NCBI RefSeq assembly: GCF_018424685.1 | Contig: NZ_QTKX01000002.1 | Location: 310,001 to 374,000 of the forward strand | Length of the DNA: 64,000 bases | DNA from: Mesobacillus boroniphilus | Lineage (GTDB): Bacteria > Bacillota > Bacilli > Bacillales > Cytobacillaceae | Reading direction: 5' to 3' | Shown: positions 17,428-26,756 of the stretch, piece by piece | How the letters are laid out: each line of letters starts with the position of its first letter | How positions within the stretch are numbered: position 1 is the first letter of the stretch | Notes under the pieces: model-generated | What the model was told of the DNA's origin: nothing | Database searches by the model: none | The model's input: the letters and a program-made list of their open reading frames with translations, nothing else | Program-made: the position numbers and the translations under genes

Positions 17428-17832
17428 TCATCTTTGTTTATTTGAAGGCTTAAAAATAACAAATTTACTTGCAAAATAATTAAAGATCACTACAAAAACA
17501 TTCGCAATAATTTTGGCTATCAAACTATCTGCTTTAATGAATTCAATGAGAATAATCATTAATGACAAGTCCAGGAAATAGGAAAGTAAGCGGAAAAATA
17601 AAAAAGAAATTAGTTCTTTGAACAAGGAGTATATGCCAGTAGTTTTGCTATTAAAGACATATAGTTTATTTGTGATGAAGGCAAAGATCACGGATATAAT
17701 CCAGGCAATGGTAGTAGCAACTCGGTAATCCATGCCAAATATATGATTAATCAACCAAAACGAAGCAATATTAACTACAGTAGTGAGTATGCCAAATATT
17801 AGATAGTTTACAACTTCAATTTTATTTTTCAT
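17428..17832 (-). CDS. GtrA-like four-helix membrane protein
   Basis: 134 aa with four membrane helices, PF04138 pattern: VNYLIFGILTTVVNIASFW, and F.TNKLYVF near residue 55. The family is thought to move or accommodate polyprenyl-phosphate-linked sugars for surface glycosylation. It lies 16 bp downstream of the GtrB-like glycosyltransferase, forming the usual gtrB-gtrA pair. It ends at a REP1 hairpin. Confidence 0.88.
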   Translation of the reverse strand: MKNKIEVVNYLIFGILTTVVNIASFWLINHIFGMDYRVATTIAWIISVIFAFITNKLYVFNSKTTGIYSLFKELISFLFFRLLSYFLDLSLMIILIEFIKADSLIAKIIANVFVVIFNYFASKFVIFKPSNKQR

Positions 17833-17848
17833 TTTGAATTTTCCTTGT

Positions 17849-18832
17849 TCATTGGTGATCTTGATTCACTTTGTTCATTGAAGCAGAACTTTGATTAGAT
17901 TCTTTTTCATTGTTATATTCGTCTATAAAATAAAGAGGCCGGTTTTTCGTTTCGTTAAAAATTCTCCCCAAATACTCTCCTATAATCCCTAGCGATATTA
18001 ACTGGATGCCTCCTAAAAATAATATGACCGTCATTAAAGAAGGGTAACCTGGCACAGGTTCTCCTGATACCAATGTTTTTACGATAATCCAGATCATGTA
18101 GATAAAGGCAAAAAAGGAGATAACAACACCAGATAAAGCAGATAATCTTAAAGGTGTTGTTGTGAACGAGGTGATTCCTTCAATGGCCAGATCAGTCAAT
18201 TTAAGATAATTCCATTTTGTCTCACCAGCAGCTCTGGGATCACGGTCGAATAAGATTTCTTTTTTGTTATAACCAATCCAGCTGAACATTCCTTTTGTAT
18301 ATCTCTGAGTTTCCCTCAGTTGTTTAAGTGCTTCTACGCAGCGTCTGTCAAGAAGACGGAAGTCACCGGTATTTTTCTGGATAGGAATCCTGGTCATTTT
18401 TTGAAGAAGCCGGTAGAAGGCTGATGAAGACCATTTCTTGAACCACGTCTCTCCACTTCTGGACTTTCTCTTTGCATAGATATCATCATATCCCATTTCC
18501 CAATAACGGATCATTTCAGGAATTAACTCAGGAGGGTCCTGTAAATCAGCGTCGAGAATGATTACTGCATCACCTTTAGCGTAGTCTAAACCAGCAATCA
18601 TCGCAGTTTCCTTGCCAAAATTACGTGATAGATTAATGTAAGATATCCTATTGTCATTTTCTCTCATTTTTTTAATTATGGATAAAGTATTATCTTTACT
18701 TCCATCATTAACAAATAATATTTCAAACTTATAAAATGGAATATTTTCAATCACATTAGTTAGCCTATCATATAATTGTTGCAATACAGCTTCCTCATTA
18801 TAGGCGGGTACTAGAATCGTTAAATTATTCAT
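17849..18832 (-). CDS. GtrB/YkoT-like polyprenyl-phosphate glycosyltransferase
   Basis: 327 aa. The GT2 catalytic domain (residues 1-230) shows LVPAYNEEAVL, FVNDGSKDNT, DADLQDPPE and GDFRLLDRR; two C-terminal membrane helices (about 235-295) end in GEYLGRIFNETKNRP, typical of CsbB/YkoT/GtrB proteins. It transfers a sugar, often GlcNAc or glucose, from UDP-sugar to undecaprenyl phosphate on the cytoplasmic face. Its partner flippase-like GtrA follows. The last 20 residues are polar and variable. Confidence 0.9.
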   Translation of the reverse strand: MNNLTILVPAYNEEAVLQQLYDRLTNVIENIPFYKFEILFVNDGSKDNTLSIIKKMRENDNRISYINLSRNFGKETAMIAGLDYAKGDAVIILDADLQDPPELIPEMIRYWEMGYDDIYAKRKSRSGETWFKKWSSSAFYRLLQKMTRIPIQKNTGDFRLLDRRCVEALKQLRETQRYTKGMFSWIGYNKKEILFDRDPRAAGETKWNYLKLTDLAIEGITSFTTTPLRLSALSGVVISFFAFIYMIWIIVKTLVSGEPVPGYPSLMTVILFLGGIQLISLGIIGEYLGRIFNETKNRPLYFIDEYNNEKESNQSSASMNKVNQDHQ

Positions 18833-18962
18833 TGCTATATACTCCTTAGTAAATAATGATTAGGCATGGTCATCACGATTCGTCATTAATCAACAACTAA
18901 GTATACTACATTGGTTCATATAAATTAAGAAGCAAGCTCAAAACCTATTTTTTTCCCAAGGG

Positions 18963-18999
18963 TGGGACATAAGGATTTTAGTGTCCCATTTGGCGGTCG
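18963..18999 (+). repeat. REP2 copy
   Basis: GGGACATAAGGATTTTAGTGTCCC with TTTGGCGGTCG following; GGGACA/TGTCCC-type arms are intact. Confidence 0.55.
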
Positions 19000-19046
19000 A
19001 AAAAAGAGGCCGGAAGATTCGATATATGCTCTTTAAAACAAAGATT

Positions 19047-19086
19047 AAGACACGACGAGCACCAGGAATTGCTTGTCGTGTCTTTT
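19047..19086 (+). terminator. Orphan intrinsic terminator (possible small RNA end)
   Basis: AAGACACGACGAGC and GCTTGTCGTGTCTT form a 14-bp stem with one mismatch and a 10-nt loop, then T2. It lies between divergent genes (minus start 18832, plus start 19311), so no annotated gene ends here. The rest of 18833-19310 holds a REP2 copy and a weak GTATC/GATAC hairpin near 19175-19200. Confidence 0.65.
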
Positions 19087-19310
19087 GTGCGTGGTCCCTC
19101 CTAGGAATGCTCTCTCCAACCTCTAGGTAATAGGACTGGATTTTAAAATATCAAGTTTTGATGTATACTTTTCCGGGTATCGTCCTCAGTGATCAGCTGA
19201 TACTGGAAAGGCAAAATATCGGATTTTTTGAATTCAATACATATTTGTGATTCAAAATCTTGAAAATAAGTAGTAATGGCCAAAATTCGCGCACATCTTG
19301 GGAGGCAAAT

Positions 19311-20669
19311 GTGAGGAAGATAATCCTGTTTTTTATTGTTAGCTTATTTGTAGTGAGTAATTCAGTAATGGCTGATACGGAATCTTTTGGGCCGGATGAA
19401 TGGACTCAGTATAGAATGAATCAGGAAAATAACCCTGTGTTCAATGGAAATATAGAGGGGGAAATCAACGAGGTTATAAAAACTGGTAATGAGGTTCGTT
19501 CAACCCCCGTCATTGTTGGGGATCATATTTATATTGGGAATCATAAATCGGGTGGTATTTATTCGTACAATTTAAAAACAAAGAAATTAAATTGGAAGGC
19601 GGAAGCTCCGAATTGGATCCATTCGGAAATTATTTATGCTAATAATCAACTTTTCGTCGGTTATGGCAATCGCTTTTACCAGGAGGATGGCACAAGGGGA
19701 ACTGAGGAAAGCGGTGTGCTTAGCCTGGACCCAGAAAGTGGGGAGACTTTATGGGATTTCAAGACAAAAGGTGAGGTAATGCCAACTCCTGCTTTTTATG
19801 AAGGCACTTTATATATAACAACTGGTGATAGGCATCTTTATGCAATTGATCCAGCCAAAGGTGAGGAGAAATGGCGTCTTGAATTAGGACATACCATCAG
19901 TATGTCTTCTCCGAATGTAAAAGATGGCATCTTGTATGTCGGCGGAGGGCGCCCCCTTCCATATACTTTTTTTGCAGTTGACCTAAACAATAGAAAAGTT
20001 CTATGGGAAACGAGCTTTGAAGATGTATATCTTGGCATGGACGATGTTCCGCCAGCTATTTATAAGGATCAATATGTTATTACTACAGGCCTGGCAGAAA
20101 CTAAAGATCCTTCAATGCCTAACCATATGATTTATGCAATGGATTTAAAGACAGGGGAAGTTAAATGGAAAGATAGTTTGGGGACTGGGAAAGATGTTGA
20201 AAACAATAGATCTGGTGCACCTATGGTTTACGGTGACCAGGTATTTGTCGGAAGCCCAATCACTAAAACATTCTATAGCTATGATGCAAAAACAGGAAAG
20301 CAGTTATGGAATTACCCTAGTAATGTCAATAAAGCGCCTCCGGCTGCAGACAATGATATTGTCTACTTCACAGATACAAAAGGCTTTGTCTATGCTTTTG
20401 ACACCGAAACAGGAGATTTGGTAGGTAAAGAAGAATTAGGCGGCAAACTAGCACCCTCAGGCCCTGTTTTAATGAATGACCATTTAATTGTCGGCAGCCA
20501 GGATAAAAATGTTTACATCCTGCCAATTGAAAAAATCTTAAACGTGAAAGACAGTAACCTGTCAGAAGCAAAAGCGTCCAAATCAGAACTCACTTATATT
20601 TGGCCAGCATTGGCTCTATTAGTTGTAGTATTAGGGATATGGTTTTTCTTAAAATCTAAACGGACATAG
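19311..20669 (+). CDS. Secreted, membrane-anchored PQQ-type beta-propeller protein
   Basis: 452 aa. GTG at 19311 follows GGGAGG at 6 nt; the upstream in-frame start at 19260 lacks an SD. Signal peptide residues 1-22 (IILFFIVSLFVVSNSVMA), then about seven PQQ-like blades (LYAIDPAKGEEKWRLELG, YAMDLKTGEVKW, YSYDAKTGKQLWNY), a short linker and a C-terminal membrane helix (WPALALLVVVLGIWFF) with a KSKRT tail. No dehydrogenase active site is evident, so this is more likely a BamB-like or binding propeller outside the membrane than a quinoprotein enzyme. Confidence 0.88.
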   Translation: MRKIILFFIVSLFVVSNSVMADTESFGPDEWTQYRMNQENNPVFNGNIEGEINEVIKTGNEVRSTPVIVGDHIYIGNHKSGGIYSYNLKTKKLNWKAEAPNWIHSEIIYANNQLFVGYGNRFYQEDGTRGTEESGVLSLDPESGETLWDFKTKGEVMPTPAFYEGTLYITTGDRHLYAIDPAKGEEKWRLELGHTISMSSPNVKDGILYVGGGRPLPYTFFAVDLNNRKVLWETSFEDVYLGMDDVPPAIYKDQYVITTGLAETKDPSMPNHMIYAMDLKTGEVKWKDSLGTGKDVENNRSGAPMVYGDQVFVGSPITKTFYSYDAKTGKQLWNYPSNVNKAPPAADNDIVYFTDTKGFVYAFDTETGDLVGKEELGGKLAPSGPVLMNDHLIVGSQDKNVYILPIEKILNVKDSNLSEAKASKSELTYIWPALALLVVVLGIWFFLKSKRT

Positions 20670-20677
20670 GGACCGGG

Positions 20678-20704
20678 AAGCATGGGGACGTACCCTGTAT
20701 CTTC
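20678..20704 (+). repeat. REP1 hairpin (decayed 3' arm)
   Basis: GAAGCATGGGGACGTACCC with the imperfect 3' arm TGTATCTTC, 9 bp after the propeller gene stop. Confidence 0.75.
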
Positions 20705-20779
20705 TTGTTGATTTTCCAGCTCGTGTTAGTGTCACGTTCTTTTCAAAATATGCATTCGACGAATAATTACTTATAATAG

Positions 20780-20830
20780 AACAGGAGAGCAGAGAAGGTA
20801 ATTTTCCCCTATCTGCTCTCCTGTTTTTTT
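20780..20830 (+). terminator. Intrinsic terminator after propeller gene
   Basis: AACAGGAGAGCAGA pairs perfectly with TCTGCTCTCCTGTT, then T5 more. Confidence 0.9.
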
Positions 20831-21115
20831 AAAACACCATATTATTCATTTCATTTACATAAGCCGGCGTGGGTGGATATATCGACTGCGGCCGAATTGG
20901 TCGGTAATGTCTGTTTCCTCAGCAATCATCAGATTGATTTTTATGAGAATGGCGAGATAGCTCTCATAGACAAAAGCTTACTGCAAATGAGTGCGTTCTT
21001 CCATGACAAGGATGTCATCGACATGTTTTCAGAATTGACGAACTCACCTTTATTATTTTCATCTTTTGTTATAAAATTTGGTAGGAATTCAATTACCAAT
21101 GAAAGTAGGTTAGAA

Positions 21116-22471
21116 ATGTTTCACAAGATTAAAGCGTATTATCCTATTTTGATTTTATTTACATTATTATACTCGTTTCATTTTCTTGTTGGCATGTATC
21201 CAGGTGATGATATTAAATTTTCAAAAGCCTCTGAAATGTATTCTCTTGCAGAATGGCTGAAGCTGCGCTATTTAACATGGTCAGGACGATTAATGCCCGA
21301 TGCAGCAGTTTATGTCTTTTTAGATGATCTCATTTGGTTATGGAGAATACTGAATCCATTGATGATTATTCTCCTTGGTTACAGCTTGGTTAGAATTCTG
21401 AAAAAAGAGGTCTCGCAGTGGGAAGTAATCTTTGCTGTTCTTCTATTGGGATATTTTGCAGACAATATACTAAGTTCAGGTATCTTTTGGATTACAGGGT
21501 CAATGAATTACCTTTGGCCGATAGCATTGGCTATGACAAGCATGATTCCCTTTGCAGATAGGGTGTTCCGTAAATTGAGTATGAAAAAAGGACATGGCTT
21601 CATCTACGGAATTGCAGGGTTTTTGGCCGCGATAGGGAATGAACAGGCGGCTCTCTGCATTTCAAGTTTTGCAGTCCTTTCTCTGATTACCATATATCTG
21701 AAAGAGAAAAAAGTGGAGATCCAATTACTTTTATTGACTGGTTTATACATCACAGGGACCTGTATCCTGCTTTTTGCTCCAGGCAATGAAATCAGGTGGG
21801 TAAAAGAAGCTGCATACTGGTATCCACGCTTTCCAAGCCTCAGTTTTAAAGATCATTTATATATTGGAACGATTTGGGCATTTGAACAGCTGTTCAGGGA
21901 TATGCGATTTTTATTATTATTGCTGTCCGGGATTACAATTGCTTATTCCTACAAGAACTCCAAATTAAGGGAAAGCATTGCGCTAAAGTTATTCATACTT
22001 CTTTTCGGAATTGTCCTTTCATTCCATGTCATGGGTCGTGGACTTGAAGTAATTTATAATTTTTCAGCAATAAAGAATTTTAGGGTTACTGAAAGCATGT
22101 TATCCTTTTGGGAAATTAATTCCTCTGTAGCTTTTGCATTCCTCCCTTATTTGTTTTGGACGACTTATTTATTGTTACTTTCATACTTACTGATACGGGA
22201 AAGCAAAAATCCAATCTTTTTGCTCTTTTGCCTTTTGGCTATAGGCGGAACTCTTTTCGTAATATTCTTTTCTCCAACCATATATGGATCTGGGAATCGA
22301 GTCCTTACAGTCGCTTCGGTCCTTTTCACACTTATTTCTATCTATAAAATAGACTCACTTGGACTTTTGCGGAGCAAAAAGCTTATTATGCTCCTTGCCA
22401 TTTTCCCATTTGTAAATCTATCATTAATTTTTTTCAGATGGTTTACTTCCGGTTTCCATCCTTTTCTATAA
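21116..22471 (+). CDS. Polytopic membrane protein (DUF6056-like, glycan-related)
   Basis: About 451 aa from ATG 21116, ten or more membrane segments. Features: LVGMYPGDDIKF after helix 1, WSGRLMPDA, FWITGSMNYLWP, GNEQAA and LLFAPGNEIRW. These resemble DUF6056/YkoS-type proteins and oligosaccharide or teichoic-acid glucosyl transferases of GT-C style (acidic pair DD in the first loop). The frame is open back to GTG 20873, but those 81 residues are soluble, poorly hydrophobic and without an SD, so I prefer the start next to helix 1; ATG 21023 is an alternative. It could partner the GtrB/GtrA pair upstream (inference). Confidence 0.72.
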   Translation: MFHKIKAYYPILILFTLLYSFHFLVGMYPGDDIKFSKASEMYSLAEWLKLRYLTWSGRLMPDAAVYVFLDDLIWLWRILNPLMIILLGYSLVRILKKEVSQWEVIFAVLLLGYFADNILSSGIFWITGSMNYLWPIALAMTSMIPFADRVFRKLSMKKGHGFIYGIAGFLAAIGNEQAALCISSFAVLSLITIYLKEKKVEIQLLLLTGLYITGTCILLFAPGNEIRWVKEAAYWYPRFPSLSFKDHLYIGTIWAFEQLFRDMRFLLLLLSGITIAYSYKNSKLRESIALKLFILLFGIVLSFHVMGRGLEVIYNFSAIKNFRVTESMLSFWEINSSVAFAFLPYLFWTTYLLLLSYLLIRESKNPIFLLFCLLAIGGTLFVIFFSPTIYGSGNRVLTVASVLFTLISIYKIDSLGLLRSKKLIMLLAIFPFVNLSLIFFRWFTSGFHPFL

Positions 22472-22518
22472 AAAAAGAGGGCATCCAAAAGCATAGCTTT
22501 AAGATGCCCTCTTTTTTT
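22472..22518 (+). terminator. Intrinsic terminator
   Basis: AAAAAGAGGGCATC and GATGCCCTCTTTTT stem with a 17-nt loop and a T7 tail, directly after the membrane-protein stop. Confidence 0.9.
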
Positions 22519-22529
22519 GTTCTGCCAAG

Positions 22530-22556
22530 GAAGCATGGGGACGTACCCTTTGCTTC
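22530..22556 (+). repeat. REP1 hairpin
   Basis: GAAGCATGGGG, loop ACGTA, CCCTTTGCTTC, then TTTC. It follows a separate canonical terminator. Confidence 0.85.
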
Positions 22557-22572
22557 TTTCTACATTTCATAA

Positions 22573-22750
22573 CTGGAGACAGTTCTCGTGTCCCGCTCGG
22601 GAGTCGAAATAAAGGATGTGAAGTGTGGAGGTAGTGCTTTGCGCTTCTTTTTTGGGTGTTACTAGCGGTTTTAAATCGTGAATCTGATAGCGGGATCGCT
22701 CTGATTTTAAATATTGGGACATGAGAACCCTCCTCATATCCCAATATTAA
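22573..22750. repeat. REP2 copy and a related large hairpin
   Basis: At 22573-22610: GGAGACAGTTCTCGTGTCCC with GGGAGTCGAAATA. At 22711-22750: AATATTGGGACATGAG pairs with CTCATATCCCAATATT (one mismatch) and includes GAACC, a REP2-like core. Both lie in the 22519-22783 gap, where I see no gene. Confidence 0.6.
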
Positions 22751-22783
22751 ACAGTGATAAAAAAAGAAAGTTAGTCGAGCTTT

Positions 22784-23875
22784 CTAGTAAAATCTCTTAA
22801 ATCCTTCAAAGTGTTTCGCATAATAGGGTTCACTTAAGTTAGAGATCATAACACCGCCGGAAGTGCTGGCATGGATAAATTCATTGTTTCCGAGATAGAT
22901 TCCCATATGGGATATGCCTTTTTTATATGTATTTTCAAAGAATACAAGATCTCCGGGCACTGGGTTGTTAACATAGAATGAACGGTTATAATAGCCTTCT
23001 GATGAGAAGCGTCCCATTTTCTTGCCTGTTTTATTGAAGGCGTAGTAGATGAAACCGCTGCAATCAAAGCCATCTGGCGTGCTTCCGGCCCAAACGTATG
23101 GAACGCCCATCATTTCTTTTGCGTAGGAGATGACTTGAGCTTCCGGGCTATCTGCTGTCTGGGTTACTGGAGATTTAATGGTGGCAGCAGCTTCAATTGG
23201 CTTGGCAACAAACAATTTCTGTCCGACAAAGATCAGGTCAGAGGTGAGTTTGTTAAGTTCTTTAAGCTGCTGGACAGTCATGCCGAACTGCATGCCGATT
23301 TTGCCGAGCGTATCCCCCGATTGCACAATATATTCATTCTGGGCCGCAGAGGTCTGAGCTGATTGAACAGGTAATGCAGGATTCTGTGCCGGAGTGTCAG
23401 GTGTCGTTTCCTTTTTAGCTGGCGTGCTCGTCCCATTTGAAACCTTCAGCACTTGTCCTGGATATATTAAATGGTTCTTCAGACCGTTCCATTCCATCAG
23501 GTCATTAAGCTTGATTTTATGAATAGAGGCGATTTTGCCAAGCGTGTCCCCGCTTTTTACGACATATGTTAGTGCCGGATTCACCTGAGCTGTTGTTTTT
23601 AGAGAAGCAGCGGGCGTTGCAGCAGTCTTCGTCGTACCAGGTGATGCAATGAACTCGCTGGTCTTTGAAGGAACAGTCAATTGCTGGTTGATATAAATTA
23701 AATCAGAGGATAATTTATTCACTTTTTTTAGTTCTGGAACACTCGTTTTGTATGAAATAGCGATTTGCGATAATGTATCCCCTCTTTTTACGGTATATGT
23801 ATCGGCAGAGGCAATTCCGGCGAAAGCAGTAGACAGAAGGGCGGCGGTCATAAATGAAGCAGCTTGTTTCTTCAT
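22784..23875 (-). CDS. LysM x3 - NlpC/P60 peptidoglycan endopeptidase (LytE/CwlS-like)
   Basis: 363 aa. Signal peptide 1-24 (ends ASA). Three LysM domains at about 26-70, 103-146 and 183-226 (YTVKRGDTLSQIA, YVVKSGDTLGKIA, YIVQSGDTLGKIG), separated by Pro/Thr-rich linkers. NlpC/P60 catalytic domain about 248-363: Cys in DGFDCSGF, His in ISHMGIYLG, third polar residue His in FIHAST. It cleaves D-Glu-meso-DAP bonds in cell-wall stem peptides for elongation or separation. Architecture and length match B. subtilis LytE/CwlS. It is monocistronic. Confidence 0.93.
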   Translation of the reverse strand: MKKQAASFMTAALLSTAFAGIASADTYTVKRGDTLSQIAISYKTSVPELKKVNKLSSDLIYINQQLTVPSKTSEFIASPGTTKTAATPAASLKTTAQVNPALTYVVKSGDTLGKIASIHKIKLNDLMEWNGLKNHLIYPGQVLKVSNGTSTPAKKETTPDTPAQNPALPVQSAQTSAAQNEYIVQSGDTLGKIGMQFGMTVQQLKELNKLTSDLIFVGQKLFVAKPIEAAATIKSPVTQTADSPEAQVISYAKEMMGVPYVWAGSTPDGFDCSGFIYYAFNKTGKKMGRFSSEGYYNRSFYVNNPVPGDLVFFENTYKKGISHMGIYLGNNEFIHASTSGGVMISNLSEPYYAKHFEGFKRFY

Positions 23876-24027
23876 TTTTAGTCAACACTCCAAACGGGTT
23901 ATTTTTTCTATGGATTATGAATCATACAAGAAATAGGAAGTAGTACTAGAAGCACGGCAGAATATAGTCCTATATATTTTATATCGGACATATTCACCAT
24001 GAATTGAAGAGCGAATTTTAATTGATT

Positions 24028-24056
24028 GGAAGCGCGGGGACGTACCCCATGCTTCC
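24028..24056 (+). repeat. REP1 hairpin
   Basis: GGAAGCGCGGGG, ACGTA, CCCCATGCTTCC; one compensating-type difference in the 5' arm. It lies between divergent genes (23876-24283), where I see nothing else. Confidence 0.8.
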
Positions 24057-24283
24057 TTCGTAATTTTAACTGTCAGTAGAGTTTCCATATCTAAATGGTT
24101 TAGGTTCGTCTGTGCATGGTTGTTGAGTTGGAGAGCCATGGGTGCGATTACATTTGGAATCACTATAATGGCAAGCTACAACTCATAATGTGAATGTTAT
24201 AATAATAAAATGGTTATATTCTGGGGCTGCATAGATCCTATGCAGTCTTTATCAAATAAATATAAGAAAGCAGCGTGATACTA

Positions 24284-25426
24284 ATGGATTCCATAAGGCA
24301 GTTTATGGAGGACCATTTGCAAGAGATATTAGATGATATCAAGTTTCTGGTCGAATGTGATTCTCCATCATTAAACAAAAAACTGGTAGACCGGTGTGGA
24401 GAGAGGATTCAGGAGCTTTTATTTCGCTACTTTGGTAAACGGGCAGAAGTGATTGAAGAAGAGAAATACGGAAATCATCTGAAATTTGAATTCGGGGAAG
24501 GAGACGAAACCATCTTAATCCTTTCCCATTTTGATACAGTATGGGAGCCTGGAGATTTAGAGTTTAAAATCGAAGGCGATCGTGCATACGGTCCTGGCAT
24601 CCTGGATATGAAGGGCGGTCTTGTACAAGCGATTTGGGCAATAAAAGCCATTAAGGAATTGAAGATTCCATTCACAAAGAAAATTGTGTACCTTTTTACT
24701 AGTGATGAAGAGGTGAGCAGTCCGACTTCACGCTATGTTATTGAGGAGGTAGCGAAGGATTGCGATTATGCATTAGTTACGGAACCACCCGTTGTTCGGA
24801 CGGGTGCCTTAAAAACGGCAAGAAAGGGATCAGCGCGTTATTATATTGATATTACAGGCAAGGCTGCCCACGCTGGCAACAACCATCATGAAGGAGCTAG
24901 TGCTATTCAAGAGGCTGCCAAGACCATCGATTTTTTAGAGTCCTTAACAGATTACGAGGTTGGAACCACCGTCAATGTTGGATTTGTTAATGGTGGAGGC
25001 AAGCTAAATGTCGTGGCTGATCATGCAGAGATTGGCATTGATGTCCGCGCGGGGACAAGTGAAGAACAGGAAAGAATAGATGAAATAATTCATGGGCTGA
25101 CACCTTTCACCGAGGGGACAAGTATCGATGTGAGAGGAGGCGTTTCTCGCCCTCCAATGGAACGAAATGAAGATACGCAAATTCTATTCCAGACTGCTAA
25201 AGAAGCAGCAAAAGAAGAAGGCTTCAAGTTAAAAGAAGCTTCGGTTGGAGGAGGAAGTGACGGAAACCTTACAGCGAACATGGGAGTCCCGACCTTAGAT
25301 GGTCTCGGTACCATTGGAGACGGAATCCATGCAAGAAACGAACACATCATCATCAGCCCAATCCCTGAACGGGCAGCATTTTTCACTAACCTGCTGATTA
25401 GTATTGGGACCAAAGAGGGGACATAG
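24284..25426 (+). CDS. M20-family metallopeptidase (carboxypeptidase G2-like)
   Basis: About 380 aa. M20 signature: ILSHFDTVWEPGDL (metal His and Asp), GPGILDMKGG (bridging Asp), FTSDEEVSSPTSR (catalytic Glu pair), VTEPP, dimerisation domain with GKAAHAGNNHHEGASAI, and C-terminal His in GIHARNEHI. The family hydrolyses C-terminal glutamate or small amides; Zn or Mn dependent. ATG 24284 follows GTGAT; the in-frame GTG 24275 is inside that site. A related, broken copy of the N-terminal part lies at 28455-28812. A separate small gene follows. Confidence 0.9.
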   Translation: MDSIRQFMEDHLQEILDDIKFLVECDSPSLNKKLVDRCGERIQELLFRYFGKRAEVIEEEKYGNHLKFEFGEGDETILILSHFDTVWEPGDLEFKIEGDRAYGPGILDMKGGLVQAIWAIKAIKELKIPFTKKIVYLFTSDEEVSSPTSRYVIEEVAKDCDYALVTEPPVVRTGALKTARKGSARYYIDITGKAAHAGNNHHEGASAIQEAAKTIDFLESLTDYEVGTTVNVGFVNGGGKLNVVADHAEIGIDVRAGTSEEQERIDEIIHGLTPFTEGTSIDVRGGVSRPPMERNEDTQILFQTAKEAAKEEGFKLKEASVGGGSDGNLTANMGVPTLDGLGTIGDGIHARNEHIIISPIPERAAFFTNLLISIGTKEGT

Positions 25427-25585
25427 GGACGGTGGTCTTACCCCGTTCTACATTTTTAATAGATTGCGGATCCTAAATGCCCGTGGCCTCAGTAACAGAG
25501 CACAAACAACTATGATTTGCCTTGCTTGGACATTCGCCGATCTGAAAGGTTACAAGCATATATCGGACAAAAGCTTGGAGGACCG

Positions 25586-25882
25586 ATGAAGCTTAGGGTG
25601 GAGTTAAAGAATGAATCACTTATTGAAACGGGGAGATGTAGAAGCATGGGGTACGTCCCTATGCTTCTCCAACAAAAGAGAAAGACCAGAGTAGAAATAA
25701 TTTTGAAGAACAGCGAAGTTTTAACCGGTTATGTTGACGTACCAAAGGGTACACCAGATAACGCATATTCTATTGATGAAATCTCAGGAAAATTGATTTC
25801 TGCATTGAATTTTAAAGGGAAAAAGGCAATAGTCCGGGAATTATTACATCATATCGAGCAGTTAGAAAAAAACGAGATATAA
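25586..25882 (+). CDS. Hypothetical protein carrying an in-frame REP1 insertion
   Basis: 98 aa; ATG 25586 has GGAGG 4 nt upstream. Residues about 19-27 (RSMGYVPML) are encoded by a REP1 hairpin (25641-25667), so the protein carries an insert-derived loop; without it the rest reads MKLRVELKNESLIETG plus KRKTRVEIILKNSEVLTGYVD, a plausible beta-rich small domain, then a C-terminal helical part (GKKAIVRELLHHIEQLEKN). Family not recognised. A decayed copy of its SD and first codons is found after the broken M20 copy (about 28829-28892), so the two genes were duplicated together. Confidence 0.6.
   Translation: MKLRVELKNESLIETGRCRSMGYVPMLLQQKRKTRVEIILKNSEVLTGYVDVPKGTPDNAYSIDEISGKLISALNFKGKKAIVRELLHHIEQLEKNEI
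25641..25667 (-). repeat. REP1 hairpin inside an ORF (reverse orientation)
   Basis: GAAGCATGGGG, TACGT, CCCTATGCTTC. It lies in frame within the 25586-25882 ORF without a stop. Confidence 0.88.
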
Positions 25883-25967
25883 AATTACTAATGAATTTAA
25901 TTAAACTATAAAGATAACGAAACATGGGGGGTGTTCTAGGAGCGGTAAGAATAGAAGGAGGCAGGAG

Positions 25968-26008
25968 GAAGCATGGGGACGCAACCGGTACGTCGCTATG
26001 CTCCTTTT
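25968..26008 (-). repeat. REP1 variant with longer apex
   Basis: GGAAGCATGGGGACG and CGTCGCTATGCTCC arms flank CAACCGGTA; it is longer than the standard element. It lies 20 bp beyond the stop of the minus-strand ATP-binding gene. Confidence 0.65.
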
Positions 26009-26027
26009 ATGCTCCTTAATCGTCCAC

Positions 26028-26756
26028 CTATAACACTTTCCCAAGAAATGCCTTCGTGCGTTCATGCTTAGGATTACCAAATAATTCACTAGGTACACCC
26101 TCTTCAACGATATATCCGCCGTCCATGAAGATGACGCGATCGCCGACTTCACGGGCGAATCCCATTTCATGTGTCACGACGACCATCGTCATGCCTTCCC
26201 GAGCAAGGTCTTTCATAACCTCGAGGACTTCTCCAATCATCTCAGGGTCGAGGGCAGAAGTAGGTTCATCGAACAGCATGACTTTTGGTTCCATGGCAAG
26301 TGCCCTGGCAATGGCGACACGCTGCTTTTGTCCACCGGATAGTTCTCCGGGATAGCTGTCTGCTTTTTCTTCGAGACCTACTTTTCTGAGCAGTTCGAGG
26401 GCTTTCTTTTTCACAGCATCTTTGTCGACACCCTTGGCTTTTATCGGTGCCAGTGTAATATTTTGCAGCACTGTTTTATGAGGAAAGAGATTGAAGTGCT
26501 GGAATACCATTCCTGCTTCCTGGCGAATTTTATTGATGTTGATTTTAGGGTCGGTGATATCATGTCCATTCACGATGACTTGGCCATCTGTGATCTCCTC
26601 GAGTCTATTCAGGCATCGCAGGAAGGTGCTTTTTCCAGAGCCGGAAGGCCCTACGACGCAGACCACTTCCTGCTCTTTCACCTCTGTACTGATATCTTTT
26701 AATACTTCGAGTTCTCCAAAAGATTTTTTAAGGTTATTGACCTGGATCACACTCAT
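26028..26756 (-). CDS. glnQ: Polar amino-acid ABC transporter ATP-binding protein (GlnQ-like)
   Basis: 242 aa. Walker [10 protein letters not shown] (about residues 34-42), Q-loop QHFNLFPH, signature LSGGQKQR, Walker B VMLFDEP, H-loop THEMGFA. It powers uptake together with the permease and binding protein upstream. It overlaps the permease stop by 4 bp. Homologues carry glutamine, glutamate, cystine or arginine; specificity cannot be read from this subunit. Confidence 0.95.
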   Translation of the reverse strand: MSVIQVNNLKKSFGELEVLKDISTEVKEQEVVCVVGPSGSGKSTFLRCLNRLEEITDGQVIVNGHDITDPKININKIRQEAGMVFQHFNLFPHKTVLQNITLAPIKAKGVDKDAVKKKALELLRKVGLEEKADSYPGELSGGQKQRVAIARALAMEPKVMLFDEPTSALDPEMIGEVLEVMKDLAREGMTMVVVTHEMGFAREVGDRVIFMDGGYIVEEGVPSELFGNPKHERTKAFLGKVL

